Shown here: positions 9,028 to 17,628 of the stretch, in pieces
Position numbering within the stretch: position 1 is the stretch's first letter
Layout: each line of letters starts with the position of its first letter
Assembly: GCF_020707265.1 (NCBI RefSeq)
Contig: NZ_JAJFEQ010000006.1
Span: 62,001 to 126,000 of the forward strand
Direction: 5' to 3'
Length of the DNA: 64,000 nt
Origin: Massilia sp. IC2-477
GTDB taxonomy: Bacteria > Pseudomonadota > Gammaproteobacteria > Burkholderiales > Burkholderiaceae_D
Translations under genes and position numbers: made by a program
Notes under the pieces: model-generated
Told to the model about the DNA's origin: nothing
Databases searched by the model: none
What the model saw: only the letters and a program-made list of their open reading frames with translations

Positions 9028-9605
9028 CGTTTGATCTCTTGCTAAGTGAGTCGGACAGCGCTACTTCTGGGTGCCGTGCCGGCGTGGTCTCGCGGGATCG
9101 GCTGCGGCGCGTGATGGCCGCTTGGGTTTCCAAACGTGTGCGTTTGGTATTGTTTTGATGCCCGAAGGCAATGGGATAGGGAGACTATACCCTCAAAAAA
9201 AACCGGCGTGTATACCGTGCGTCGAAAAAAATGACGATCGCGCCGATAGTAGAAAAAGGAATAAGGGATTTAATTGGCAGATTATCAGCGAAAATTATCG
9301 AACATTTAAATATATTCGATTTTTTTGCCAAAACAGCATGGCAATTCATGCATCGGATTGCAATAATGTCAGCAATGCACGAGGTTAATACGCGACACTG
9401 AAAGATTCTTTGACTGATCGCAACATGAGCCCATCTGCCCGCATCCTGATGACTTCTTTTAACAACTCAGCCATTCAATTGAGCGCAGCAATTCGTCGGG
9501 TTTTGATATGCTGATTCGACCACATTTCGTCCTGCGACCTTTTATATATGAGGCCGCACGGGCTGGATGCAAGTCTCGGCAAGAGCAACAGCAAGAGGAA
9601 CGGCT
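9028..9605. other. AT-rich intergenic region between divergent genes
   Basis: This 578-bp stretch separates the FtsH-like gene from the small exported-protein gene. Roughly 9180-9420 is conspicuously AT-rich compared with the surrounding DNA, with homopolymeric A and T runs and an imperfect inverted repeat (ATCGAA ... TTCGAT, around 9297-9322). No open frame with convincing coding character was found. It probably holds both divergent promoters and could be a target for an H-NS-type protein; an H-NS gene is present at 29.3-29.7 kb. Confidence 0.5.
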
Positions 9606-9875
9606 ATGAAAAGATATGCACTGGCAGCAGCAGCGGCGATTTGCCTCGGCAGTCCCGCGCAGGCCGCCGTAATCGATCTCAGCAGCGCCAACCCTGCCGT
9701 CGTGCGGGTACAGGCTCCCGTGCGCAACCTGTCGGTCACCCAGCGCCAGGACGTCGTCACGCCCCCGGCCAACATGTCGGAATTGCCCGAACCGGAAGTG
9801 TTCGCGATGATGCTGCTGGGGCTGATCCTGATCGGCTACAAGGCGGGCCGCGACAGCAGCGAGAAGTTCAAGTGA
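9606..9875 (+). CDS. Small exported protein with PEP-CTERM-like C-terminus
   Basis: An 89-residue protein. Residues 1-20 are a clear Sec signal peptide (MKRYALAAAAAICLGSPAQA). The C-terminus has ELPEPEVF, then a hydrophobic helix (AMMLLGLILIGY), then KAGRDSSEKFK. The tripartite PEP-helix-basic layout resembles PEP-CTERM sorting signals read by exosortase. However, the tail is longer and more polar than the usual short arginine cluster. The ATG at 9606 follows an AAGAGGAA site. The mature middle (about 40 residues) matches nothing I recognise. It may be a membrane-anchored or sorted surface peptide; cleavage by exosortase is inference. Confidence 0.7.
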   Translation: MKRYALAAAAAICLGSPAQAAVIDLSSANPAVVRVQAPVRNLSVTQRQDVVTPPANMSELPEPEVFAMMLLGLILIGYKAGRDSSEKFK

Positions 9876-9887
9876 AGTAGATAATAG

Positions 9888-9909
9888 CGGCCGGGGCCCT
9901 GCCCGGCCG
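9888..9909 (+). terminator. GC-rich 3' hairpin after the PEP-CTERM-like gene
   Basis: CGGCCGGG and CCCGGCCG pair perfectly over 8 bp around GCCCTG, starting 12 bp past the stop. There is no T-run, so it may be a bidirectional transcript end or RNA stabiliser shared with the convergent DUF1697 gene. A partial repeat of CCCGGCCGTGGCGA follows it. Confidence 0.4.
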
Positions 9910-9959
9910 TGGCGACGGGCAGGGCGCCCGGCCGTGGCGAAGCAGTGCAGCAGCGGCGC

Positions 9960-10505
9960 TCATCCTTCGGCGCACAAAGCCTGCAGTTTGAGCATCGTGT
10001 TCCAGTTCCGGGATGTCGTCCCGTCTCCTAGAAGTTTCCCGAGTGATTTAGCCGGCGCGCTATCCAATATCCCTTCCGGACACCAGACATAGGCCGCGCG
10101 TTCGCCCACTGCCAGGCGTTCGCCGCCCCAGTCCTGTCCGTCGAGCGCCGCCAGCTTGTCGCGCTGGACGGCGCCTCCCAGCAGAAAGGCGAACAGGCGC
10201 GAATGGTCCGTGGCCACGCCCAAGAGCGGATTGCTCTCGATAATGGTGCTCAACTCCTGGTGATCCAGCACGAATACGCGCGCCGCCACGCCCAGCTTCA
10301 GTACCAGCGCTTCCTCGATGGCCTGCGCCGCCGCCGCGGGCGTGAAGTCCGGGGCGTGGAACACCAGGTTGCCGCTGTTCAGCAGGCTGCGCACGCCGGT
10401 AAAGCCGAGTCCTTCGACCAGCAGGCGCAGGTCGGCCATGGCGATCCGCTTGGCGCGACCAACATTGATTCCGCGCACAAGCGCGACATAGCAGTGACTG
10501 TTCAT
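9960..10505 (-). CDS. DUF1697 family protein
   Basis: A 181-residue soluble protein. The N-terminus (YVALVRGINVGRAKRIAMAD) and the following SLLNSGNLVFHA match the DUF1697 family, whose biochemical function is not established. Length agrees with the family. It is followed leftward by the small exported gene in convergent orientation and is 39 bp downstream of the GST gene on the same strand, so the two may share a transcript. The ribosome site is weak. Confidence 0.82.
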   Translation of the reverse strand: MNSHCYVALVRGINVGRAKRIAMADLRLLVEGLGFTGVRSLLNSGNLVFHAPDFTPAAAAQAIEEALVLKLGVAARVFVLDHQELSTIIESNPLLGVATDHSRLFAFLLGGAVQRDKLAALDGQDWGGERLAVGERAAYVWCPEGILDSAPAKSLGKLLGDGTTSRNWNTMLKLQALCAEG

Positions 10506-10544
10506 GCGCCGATGCTACCGGAAGTCAGCGATGGCGTGGCGCAT

Positions 10545-11153
10545 TCATCCGGCCAGGCCTTCGGCACGCATTGCCTCTTGCACCGCCGGGATCGCGCCGA
10601 CTCTGGCCTGGTAGGCCTGCAGCGCCGGCCAGTCGTCCAGGCTGAATTTCGCGAACAGGGCCCAGTTCAGCACGGTGAACAGATAGGCGTCGGCGATGGT
10701 GAAGCCGCTGCCGGTGAGGAATTTGCCGCCCTCCAGCTTGCCGGCAACATAGCCCAGCGGACGCGCCAGCGCCGCCCAGGCGGCCGTGCGGCCCTCGTCC
10801 GTCACGCCCGGGGTGAAGATCGGCGTGAAGCGCTTGTGCAGTTCCATCGCGATGTAGTTCAGCCACTCCAGCACCTGGTAGCGCTCGAAGCTGCCGAAGC
10901 CGGGCAGCAGCTGCGCCTGCGGAGCCTGGTCGGCGATGTACTGGAGCAGGACCGCGGCTTCGGTCAGCACCTGGCCATTGTCCAGCTGCAGGGCCGGCAC
11001 CGACCCCTTCTCGTTGATCGCGCGGAAGTCGCCACCGCTGGCGATCGCCTTGGTCTTCAGGCTGACGCGTTCGATCGAGAATGGCAGGCCGGCGGCGATC
11101 AGGGCGATGTGCGGGGCAAGCGAGCAGGCGCCCGGGCTGACATACAGTTTCAT
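10545..11153 (-). CDS. Glutathione S-transferase, beta class (GstA-like)
   Basis: A 202-residue cytosolic protein. The N-terminal thioredoxin-fold domain begins MKLYVSPGACSLAPH, with Cys10 at the position used by bacterial beta-class GSTs to bind glutathione. GSVPALQL and LTEAAVLLQYIAD complete the G-site. The C-terminal helical domain carries FTIADAYLFTVLNWA. The ATG at 11153 follows an AAAGGA site; the longer open frame upstream lacks coding character. It conjugates glutathione to electrophiles; the natural substrate is unknown. Confidence 0.9.
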   Translation of the reverse strand: MKLYVSPGACSLAPHIALIAAGLPFSIERVSLKTKAIASGGDFRAINEKGSVPALQLDNGQVLTEAAVLLQYIADQAPQAQLLPGFGSFERYQVLEWLNYIAMELHKRFTPIFTPGVTDEGRTAAWAALARPLGYVAGKLEGGKFLTGSGFTIADAYLFTVLNWALFAKFSLDDWPALQAYQARVGAIPAVQEAMRAEGLAG

Positions 11154-11306
11154 GGAATCCTTTCTAGTGATGAGGGCGACCGGGTCGCATATTGCAAGCG
11201 TACAACAATTGCTGCAAGCGCTGCAGGATCGCCACAGTTCCTGCGGCAGCACCGGTCGCGCGGGCAGGCGGGTGTTAAGATCGCCCTGTTTTTTACTGGA
11301 GGGAAA

Positions 11307-11636
11307 ATGAGCGATAGCTACGAACTGGTGCCCCTGGCGCACCTGTATCCGGGCATGGTGCTCGCCGATGCGCTGCTCGATGCGCACGGAAACGTGCTGC
11401 TGGCCGAAGGCGTGACACTGGGTGAAGCGACCATCGCATCGCTGGCCCGGCATGGCGTCGCCGCAGCCCCGATCGCGCGCGCCGTGCCGGTCAGCGCGCC
11501 GGCGCCGGAAGCCATCCAGGCCAGGCTCGACCATTTGTTCCGCCGCAACGACCGCGACGACCATGCCGACTGGGCCACCGGGCTGCTGCGCCGCTACGTC
11601 GAGGATTACCGCCTGCGCCGCGAGGTGACGCCATGA
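11307..11636 (+). CDS. Small protein resembling the N-terminal module of HD-GYP/HDOD proteins
   Basis: A 109-residue protein starting at an ATG preceded by TGGAGGG. Its first 60 residues (LVPLAHLYPGMVLADALLDA, then HGNVLLAEGVTLGEATIASL) resemble the short beta-rich segment often found at the start of HD-GYP or HDOD signalling proteins. The remainder is helical and basic/acidic. The stop overlaps the start of the HDOD gene by four bases (ATGA), implying translational coupling. It may be a separate accessory subunit of the HDOD protein; its function is not established. Confidence 0.75.
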   Translation: MSDSYELVPLAHLYPGMVLADALLDAHGNVLLAEGVTLGEATIASLARHGVAAAPIARAVPVSAPAPEAIQARLDHLFRRNDRDDHADWATGLLRRYVEDYRLRREVTP

Positions 11637-12478
11637 ACGCTCCCATCGACAAGGCCGACCTGCTGGGCGGCGTCGACGAGCTGCCCTCGCTGCCGGCCGT
11701 GGTCATGGAACTGCTCGGCTCGATCGAGCAGGAAGACATCGACATCGGCGTGCTGGCGAAGAAGGTCGCGAACGATCCGGCGCTGACGGCCAAGACCCTG
11801 CGCCTGGCCAACTCGTCCGCCTATGGTTTGCAGGTGAAGGTGACCACGATCCAGCAGGCCATGACCTTCCTCGGCTTCGAGGCCACGCGCAACCTGATCA
11901 CGGCGGCCGCGCTGACCGGCTGCTTCCCGGCCGGGCGCTGCCCCGGCTTCAACGACAAGGACTTCTGGCGCCATTCGATCGCGAGCGCCGCCTGTGCCCG
12001 CGCGCTGGCGCGCCGGGTGCGCTTCAATGCCGACTACGCGTTCACGGCCGGCCTGCTGCACGACATCGGGCGCCTGGTCCTGGTGGCGCGCTTCCCGGAA
12101 CGCTACCAGGCGGTCCTGTCGCTGCGCGACAAGAGCGATGGCGAACTGATCGATGCCGAGCGCACCCTGCTGGGCGTGGACCATGTCGACGCCGGGGTGG
12201 CGCTGGCGGCGCACTGGAATTTTTCCGACACCATGCGCCAGGCAATCGCTTACCACCATGCGCCGGAGGAGCCGGGCGCCGGTTTCCTGGCGACGATCGT
12301 GCACGTGGCGAGCGGCGTGGTGCATGCGCTGGACCTGGCCGGTAATCCGGACGAGCTGGTGCCGCGGATATCGTCGGTGGCCTGGACGGCGCTGGGACTG
12401 ACGGAAGAGGCGTGGCTGCAGGTCTTCCATGAAACGGAGCTGCAGTACGAGGAGATTGCGGCCATCCTGATGGCCTGA
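11633..12478 (+). CDS. HDOD domain-containing signalling protein
   Basis: A 281-residue protein made almost entirely of one HDOD domain. Recognisable features are LPSLPAVVMELLGSIEQEDI near the N-terminus, DPALTAKTLRLANSSAYG, and the degenerate HD centre FTAGLLHDIGRLVL. HDOD proteins are related to HD phosphohydrolases but often lack full metal ligands and act as regulatory scaffolds in signalling. The gene overlaps the upstream small gene by 4 bp. Partner and output are unknown. Confidence 0.85.
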   Translation: MNAPIDKADLLGGVDELPSLPAVVMELLGSIEQEDIDIGVLAKKVANDPALTAKTLRLANSSAYGLQVKVTTIQQAMTFLGFEATRNLITAAALTGCFPAGRCPGFNDKDFWRHSIASAACARALARRVRFNADYAFTAGLLHDIGRLVLVARFPERYQAVLSLRDKSDGELIDAERTLLGVDHVDAGVALAAHWNFSDTMRQAIAYHHAPEEPGAGFLATIVHVASGVVHALDLAGNPDELVPRISSVAWTALGLTEEAWLQVFHETELQYEEIAAILMA

Positions 12479-12492
12479 AGGAGAAACGACGA

Positions 12493-12513
12493 CATGCGCA
12501 GAAGATGCGCATG
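12493..12513. terminator. Hairpin downstream of the HDOD gene
   Basis: CATGCGCA and TGCGCATG pair perfectly over 8 bp around GAAGA, 15 bp after the HDOD stop. No T-run follows, so termination is only possible. The region between it and the convergent HTH gene (to 12615) shows no gene. Confidence 0.35.
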
Positions 12514-12615
12514 CGGGGAAAGCCGGCCGAACCGGCGCGGCACAGCGCTCAGGGCGCGGTGCCGCAGCCCGCTGGCACCGAAGGCATGACAGGCGCGGCC
12601 GTCATGCCCACGGTA

Positions 12616-13017
12616 TCAGTGAGCATAATTGCCGGTCGACGGGTTTGCTTCGTTACCCTGCTGCTGTTGCTGCGGTTGCTGCTGCTGGGCTGCCGCTGCG
12701 GCGGCTGCCTGGGCTGCCTTCTCTTCTGGCTTCGGGCGGCCCTGGGCATCCGACAGGCGGTACTTGGTGCGGCGATCGCCCATCAGGTCACGCAGGTCAC
12801 GGATGCTCATGCCGGTCACTTCGTGCATGCGGATCAGCAGCGAAGCGCCGACCGGCAGGCGGTGGTGACGGATCTTGCTGATCACCGGCGGTGCGACTTC
12901 GAGCATGCGCGACAGCGCCGCATCGTTCTTCAGCTGCATCTTGCCCAGCAGGATATCCAGCAGGTGGTTCGGGTTGTAGCTTTCTTGCGAAGACAAAGCA
13001 TGGTGCTGTTGTGCCAT
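12616..13017 (-). CDS. Cro/CI-type helix-turn-helix protein with low-complexity Ala/Gln tail
   Basis: A 133-residue protein. Residues about 17-80 form a lambda-repressor-like HTH (LKNDAALSRMLEVAPPVISK). Residues 100-125 are a low-complexity run of alanines and then glutamines encoded by repetitive GCN and CAR codons, ending GNEANPSTGNYAH. This HTH type is common in Burkholderiales as small stand-alone regulators. An inverted repeat AGTTC-N6-GAACT (13047-13062) lies 30-45 bp upstream and could be its own operator. Targets are unknown. The tail is likely disordered and its repeat is a site for length variation. Confidence 0.8.
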   Translation of the reverse strand: MAQQHHALSSQESYNPNHLLDILLGKMQLKNDAALSRMLEVAPPVISKIRHHRLPVGASLLIRMHEVTGMSIRDLRDLMGDRRTKYRLSDAQGRPKPEEKAAQAAAAAAAQQQQPQQQQQGNEANPSTGNYAH

Positions 13018-13641
13018 GATGTTTACCTCTTCAGTTTGGTTAAAATAGTTCCTTTACGAACTTTTGTTAAAGACTACATTTCGTCAACATAAGTTCCCGG
13101 GCTTCCCTTGAGAAATTAAACAGCTTGTGCCTGAAGAACTCCTTAAGGGCCCGTACCGGACTGCATGCCCCCGCGTACCCCTCCGCATGCGCACTTGTCT
13201 TTCAAACAAATTATCAGCTTCATACGTCATCAGTACATCCGAGCAGCGCATGTGACTCATTGTCTGAAATCAAGCTATCGTGCGGAAAGCTTGTCACATA
13301 GGCATTTCAGCACATGGGGATTATTTGTGGCGCACGCAAGAGATTTCTTTAATAAATTTTCCTAATCAGAATTTGACTCGAAGCTATTGATTTACAAGAA
13401 GAAATACATGTAAACAGCTTGACTATTTTTGACTGGTTTCGGCAGGTCAGTAGCGGGTCATCATTTAACAATCTGAGCACCTTGGCAATTACTTTAGGTT
13501 AAGAAACGACCCATTCCGGATGGCATTGAAATCTGGGATGGATACGCCGCGCCGGCGTCCCAAGCGGGGACCGCAGGCGATTTACGGTAAACTGGCCACC
13601 TTGTTTTGCCCAAGCAAGCTCCCCTTTCAATACAGCACTCC
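13018..13641. other. Long intergenic region upstream of miaB
   Basis: This 624-bp gap contains the promoter of the leftward HTH gene (with the AGTTC-N6-GAACT inverted repeat at 13047-13062) and that of miaB. 13190-13500 is AT-rich compared with neighbours and contains two close TTGACT/TGACT motifs near 13420. Short frames here lack ribosome sites and family resemblance. No tRNA fold was found by eye. Confidence 0.5.
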
Positions 13642-15000
13642 ATGCAGAAAAAAGTATTCATCAAGACCTTCGGCTGCCAGATGAACGAATACGATTCGGA
13701 CAAGATGGCCGATGTCCTCGGCGCGTCCGAAGGACTGGTTCGTACCGACTCGCCCGAAGATGCCGACGTCATCCTGCTGAACACCTGCTCGGTGCGCGAA
13801 AAAGCCCAAGAGAAAGTGTTTTCGGACCTAGGCCGCTTCAAGGCGCTCAAGCGCGCCAAGCCGGACCTGGTGATCGGCGTGGGCGGCTGCGTGGCTTCGC
13901 AGGAAGGGCAAGCGATCGTCAAGCGTGCGCCGCACGTGGACGTGGTGTTCGGGCCGCAGACCCTGCACCGCCTGCCGCAGCTGATCCGCGAGCGGCGCAG
14001 CTCTGGCGCGGCACAGGTCGACATCAGCTTCCCGGAAATCGAGAAGTTCGACCACCTGCCCCCGGCCAAGGTGGAAGGTCCGGTGGCCTACGTGTCGATC
14101 ATGGAAGGCTGCAGCAAGTACTGCAGCTATTGCGTGGTGCCCTACACCCGCGGCGAGGAAGTCTCGCGTCCCTTCGGCGACGTGCTGACCGAATGCGCCG
14201 GCCTGGCCGCCCAGGGCGTGAAGGAAATCATGCTTCTGGGCCAGAACGTGAATGCCTACCGCGGCGCCATGGAGACTGGTGAGTTCGCCGACTTCGCCCT
14301 GCTGCTGGAATACATCGCCGAGATCCCCGGCGTCGAGCGCCTGCGCTATGTCACCAGCCACCCGAAGGAATTCACCCAGCGCCTGATCGACGCCTATGCC
14401 CGCATCCCGCAGCTGGTGAACCATATTTATCTGCCGGTGCAGCACGGGTCCGACCGCGTGCTGGGCGCCATGAAGCGCGGCTATACCGCCCTCGAATACA
14501 AATCGATCATCCGCCGCATCCGCGCGGTGCGCCCGGAGATGACCTTCTCGTCCGACTTCATCGTCGGCTTCCCCGGCGAAACCGAGGCCGACTTCGACGC
14601 CATGATGAAACTGGTGCAGGACGTCGGTTTCGATAACAGTTTCAGCTTCATTTTCAGCAAGCGCCCGGGCACGCCGGCCGCCAATCTCGAGGACGATACC
14701 CCGCACGACGTGAAATTGGCGCGCCTGCAGCGTTTGCAGGCCTTGATTGACGCAAATACGCGCAAATATAGTGCTGCAATGGTGGGCAGCGTCCAGCGCG
14801 TGCTGGTCGAGGGCCCGGCCAAGAGAGACCCGGCGCAGATGCAGGGCCGTACCGAAAACAACCGCGTGGTGAATTTCCCCGCCGACCATGGCAGCGAGCT
14901 GGTCGGCCAACTGGTCGACGTGCGCATCGTCACCAGCCACGACTACTTCCTCAGCGGCGAACTCGTCGCCAACCTAGACACGATTGCCAAAGCCAGTTGA
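13642..15000 (+). CDS. miaB: tRNA-2-methylthio-N6-dimethylallyladenosine synthase
   Basis: A 452-residue methylthiotransferase that adds a methylthio group to i6A37 in tRNAs reading UNN codons. The N-terminal UPF0004 domain carries Cys12, Cys49 and Cys83 for one [4Fe-4S] cluster. The radical-SAM core has [17 protein letters not shown] (Cys157, 161, 164) for the second. A TRAM domain ends the protein. Length matches E. coli MiaB. The ATG at 13642 ([15 protein letters not shown]) matches the family start. It heads the miaB-phoH-ybeY run, with its stop overlapping the next start. Confidence 0.96.
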   Translation: MQKKVFIKTFGCQMNEYDSDKMADVLGASEGLVRTDSPEDADVILLNTCSVREKAQEKVFSDLGRFKALKRAKPDLVIGVGGCVASQEGQAIVKRAPHVDVVFGPQTLHRLPQLIRERRSSGAAQVDISFPEIEKFDHLPPAKVEGPVAYVSIMEGCSKYCSYCVVPYTRGEEVSRPFGDVLTECAGLAAQGVKEIMLLGQNVNAYRGAMETGEFADFALLLEYIAEIPGVERLRYVTSHPKEFTQRLIDAYARIPQLVNHIYLPVQHGSDRVLGAMKRGYTALEYKSIIRRIRAVRPEMTFSSDFIVGFPGETEADFDAMMKLVQDVGFDNSFSFIFSKRPGTPAANLEDDTPHDVKLARLQRLQALIDANTRKYSAAMVGSVQRVLVEGPAKRDPAQMQGRTENNRVVNFPADHGSELVGQLVDVRIVTSHDYFLSGELVANLDTIAKAS

Positions 15001-16091
15001 AAAACACACCTACCCAGCCTTCGTATTTCATCCCCGAGCCGCTCGACAACACGCGGCTCGCCCACCTGTGCGGTCCCCTGGACGAGAACCTGCGCCAGAT
15101 CTCGGCCGCGCTTGACGTCACCATCTTCCGCCGCGGCGAGAAATTCATCGTCAGCGGCAGCAATGCCGAGCGCGCAGTCGAACTGCTGGAGCGCTTCTAC
15201 GCCGTGGCCAACAAGGTCGTCCCGATCGAGGAAGTGCAGCTGGCCCTGGTGGAACAGCGTTCCGGCCTGAAGCCGCGCGTGCCCGGCGAGACCGACGCCC
15301 CTGCCGAAACGGCGGACAAGGAAGCGAAGGACGGCGCCGAAACGACCGGCGACGAAGCGCCGTCCGAGCTGGTCAGTCCGACGCTGAAAACCCGCCGCAG
15401 CGACCTGCGTGGCCGCACTCCGCACCAGATCCAGTACCTGAAGGCCGTGCTCGAGCACGACATCAGCTTCGGCGTCGGCCCGGCCGGTACCGGCAAGACC
15501 TACCTCGCCGTCGCCTGCGCTGTCGATGCGCTGGAACGCGACGCGGTCAAGCGCATCATCCTGACCCGTCCCGCGGTGGAAGCGGGCGAGCGCCTCGGCT
15601 TCCTGCCGGGCGACCTGAGCCAGAAGGTCGATCCTTACCTGCGCCCGCTGTACGACGCGCTGTACGACCTGCTCGGCTTCGACCGCACCCAGAAGCTGTT
15701 CGAGAAACAGGTGATCGAGATCGCCCCGCTGGCCTACATGCGCGGCCGTACGCTGAACCACGCCTTCGTGATCCTGGACGAAGCCCAGAACACGACGGTC
15801 GAGCAGATGAAGATGTTCCTGACCCGCATCGGCTTCGGCAGCAAGGCCGTGATCACCGGCGACGTGACCCAGGTCGACCTGCACAAGTCGCAGCGCTCCG
15901 GCCTGGTGGACGCCATCCACGTGCTGAAGAACGTGCGCGGCATCGCCTTCACCCATTTCGCGAGCGAGGACGTGGTACGCCACCCGGTGGTGGCGCGCAT
16001 CATCGACGCCTACGAAAAGAATTCCTCGATCGAGGAACTGGCCGCCTTACCCAAACCGACCCCTGTGAAAAATGCAAGAAAAAAAACATAA
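14997..16091 (+). CDS. phoH: PhoH-like ATPase
   Basis: A 364-residue cytosolic P-loop ATPase of the PhoH/YbeZ type. Walker A is GPAGTGKT (161-168) and Walker B is FVILDEAQ (D261, E262). The N-terminal [20 protein letters not shown] is typical of the family. A loop of about 35 charged residues (100-135) precedes the ATPase. Translation most likely starts at TTG 14997, overlapping the miaB stop (TTGA). YbeZ is thought to work with the endoribonuclease YbeY in RNA metabolism, and the two genes overlap here by 20 bp. Confidence 0.92.
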   Translation: MKNTPTQPSYFIPEPLDNTRLAHLCGPLDENLRQISAALDVTIFRRGEKFIVSGSNAERAVELLERFYAVANKVVPIEEVQLALVEQRSGLKPRVPGETDAPAETADKEAKDGAETTGDEAPSELVSPTLKTRRSDLRGRTPHQIQYLKAVLEHDISFGVGPAGTGKTYLAVACAVDALERDAVKRIILTRPAVEAGERLGFLPGDLSQKVDPYLRPLYDALYDLLGFDRTQKLFEKQVIEIAPLAYMRGRTLNHAFVILDEAQNTTVEQMKMFLTRIGFGSKAVITGDVTQVDLHKSQRSGLVDAIHVLKNVRGIAFTHFASEDVVRHPVVARIIDAYEKNSSIEELAALPKPTPVKNARKKT

Positions 16092-16539
16092 GCTCGACCT
16101 CGAAGTCCAGTACGCCGACACCCGCCTCGAACAGGAAGTGACGGAAGCAATGCTGCAGCGCTGGGTGGAAGCCGCCCTGCTCGGCCCGGCCGAACTGTCG
16201 ATCCGCTTCGTCGATGCGGAAGAAGGCCAGTCCCTGAACCGCCAGTACCGCGGCAAGGACTACGCCACCAACGTGCTGACCTTCGCCTACAACGAAGGCG
16301 AAGAACTGGGCGAGGACGATCCGACCCAGGCCGACATCGTGCTGTGCACCGACGTGCTGATGCGCGAAGCCGAGGAGCAGAAGAAGACGGTCGAGGAACA
16401 CGCTGCCCACCTGGTGGTGCACGGCGTGCTGCACGCCCAGGGCTATGACCACGAGCACGACGAGGAAGCCGAAGAGATGGAGCAGTTCGAGCGCGACATC
16501 ATGGAAGTGCTCGGCTATCCCGACCCCTACGCTGATTGA
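16072..16539 (+). CDS. ybeY: Endoribonuclease YbeY (rRNA maturation factor)
   Basis: A 155-residue metalloprotein. The signature [11 protein letters not shown] supplies the zinc ligands His117, His121 and His127. [17 protein letters not shown] is the other conserved block. YbeY is required for 16S rRNA 3'-end maturation and 70S quality control. The start overlaps the end of phoH by 20 bp. Two bases after its stop a palindromic element begins (16542), separating it from corC, which normally follows in this operon. Confidence 0.95.
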   Translation: MQEKKHKLDLEVQYADTRLEQEVTEAMLQRWVEAALLGPAELSIRFVDAEEGQSLNRQYRGKDYATNVLTFAYNEGEELGEDDPTQADIVLCTDVLMREAEEQKKTVEEHAAHLVVHGVLHAQGYDHEHDEEAEEMEQFERDIMEVLGYPDPYAD

Positions 16540-16541
16540 CC

Positions 16542-16654
16542 GTAGGGTGGGCGGGTCTTCCCGCCCATGCGGTGATCGCCGACGGCTCCGCTATCGTGCT
16601 CGATGATCTTGCTGTTAACTATCACCGCGTGGGCGGCGTAGCCGCCCACCCTAC
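16542..16654. repeat. GTAGGGTG palindromic element, copy 1
   Basis: A 113-bp element bounded by GTAGGGTG and its complement CACCCTAC. The left hairpin is GGGCGGG/CCCGCCC with loop TCTT; the right hairpin is GGGCGGC/GCCGCCC with a three-base loop. Inside, GCGGTGAT pairs with ATCACCGC. The core contains GATGATCTTGC, shared with copies 3 and 7. It fills the gap between ybeY and corC in an otherwise conserved operon. Confidence 0.9.
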
Positions 16655-16746
16655 AACCCATTCTTTACAGCAACAGCACCTAAAATTGGGCCATCTGCCC
16701 TTTTCGTGTATCCTATACCCATCGTAACAACGGCTTCACGCCAACT

Positions 16747-17628
16747 ATGCCCGAGTATCCCAGTGACGTCCGATCGGACGCCAAACCCCACCACCGGTCG
16801 CTGTTCGAACGGCTGACCGCACTCATCTCCCCCGAGCCTGAAAACCGCGCAGAACTCCTCGAAGTCCTGCACGAAGCCCACGAGCGCAACCTGATCGACG
16901 CCGACGCACTCTCGATGATCGAGGGCGTGTTCCAGGTCTCCGACCTGTCCGTGCGCGACATCATGGTGCCGCGTTCGCAAATGGACGTGATCGACATTAC
17001 CGACCCGATCGAGCAGTGGCTGCCGATCGTGCTCGAGACCCAGCACTCGCGCTTCCCCGCCATCGAGGGCGAGCGCGACAAGGTGGTCGGCATCCTGCTG
17101 GCCAAGGACCTGCTGCGCTACTACGCCGAGGACTCCTTCGACGTGCGCAAGATGCTGCGCCCGGCGATCTTCATTCCCGAATCGAAGCGCCTGAACGTGC
17201 TGCTGCGCGACTTCCGCGCCAACCACAACCACATGGCCATCGTCGTCGACGAGTACAGCGGCGTGGCCGGCCTGATCACCATCGAGGACGTGCTCGAGCA
17301 GATCGTCGGCGACATCGACGACGAGTACGACGTCGACGAGGACGAAGACAACATCCTGTCGATCAAGGAGGGCCAGCTGGGCCCGCGCTGGCGCGTCAAG
17401 GCGCTGACCGAGATCGAGCAGTTCAACGAAGAGATCGGCGCCGACCTGCCCGAGATCGATGCCGACACCATCGGCGGCCTGGTCGCCAGCCACCTCGGAC
17501 GCATGCCGCACAAGGGCGAAGTGTTCGACCTGCAGAACCTGCGCTTCGAAGTGCTGCGCGCCGATGCGCGCCAGATCCACGTGCTGCTGGTCGAGAAGCT
17601 GCCATTGGCTGAAGACGACCACGACTGA
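16747..17628 (+). CDS. corC: CorC/HlyC-type CBS-domain protein
   Basis: A 293-residue cytosolic protein of the CorC family. The start SLFERLTALISPEP is followed by a CBS pair beginning VRDIMVPRSQMDVID, and the second CBS contains MAIVVDEYSGVAGLITIEDV. A C-terminal CorC_HlyC domain (about 205-290) ends it. CorC proteins are linked to magnesium/cobalt resistance and efflux, but the biochemical role is not settled. There is no membrane domain. Its last base is the first base of the lnt ATG (TGATG), so the two are translationally coupled. Confidence 0.92.
   Translation: MPEYPSDVRSDAKPHHRSLFERLTALISPEPENRAELLEVLHEAHERNLIDADALSMIEGVFQVSDLSVRDIMVPRSQMDVIDITDPIEQWLPIVLETQHSRFPAIEGERDKVVGILLAKDLLRYYAEDSFDVRKMLRPAIFIPESKRLNVLLRDFRANHNHMAIVVDEYSGVAGLITIEDVLEQIVGDIDDEYDVDEDEDNILSIKEGQLGPRWRVKALTEIEQFNEEIGADLPEIDADTIGGLVASHLGRMPHKGEVFDLQNLRFEVLRADARQIHVLLVEKLPLAEDDHD

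Noticed and set aside
9340..9360. Sigma-54-like GG...GC promoter
   Set aside because: The GG to GC spacing is 8 rather than 10 bases.
9071..9388. 105-codon plus frame in the AT-rich gap
   Set aside because: No ribosome site, no family resemblance, and codon use unlike neighbours; the region is better read as promoter DNA.
12505..13092. 195-codon plus frame opposite the HTH gene
   Set aside because: Rich in Leu/Gly/Cys from the antisense of the Gln/Ala repeat; the minus frame encodes a recognisable HTH.
13165..13365. 66-codon frame upstream of miaB
   Set aside because: No Shine-Dalgarno and no similarity; AT-rich noncoding appearance.
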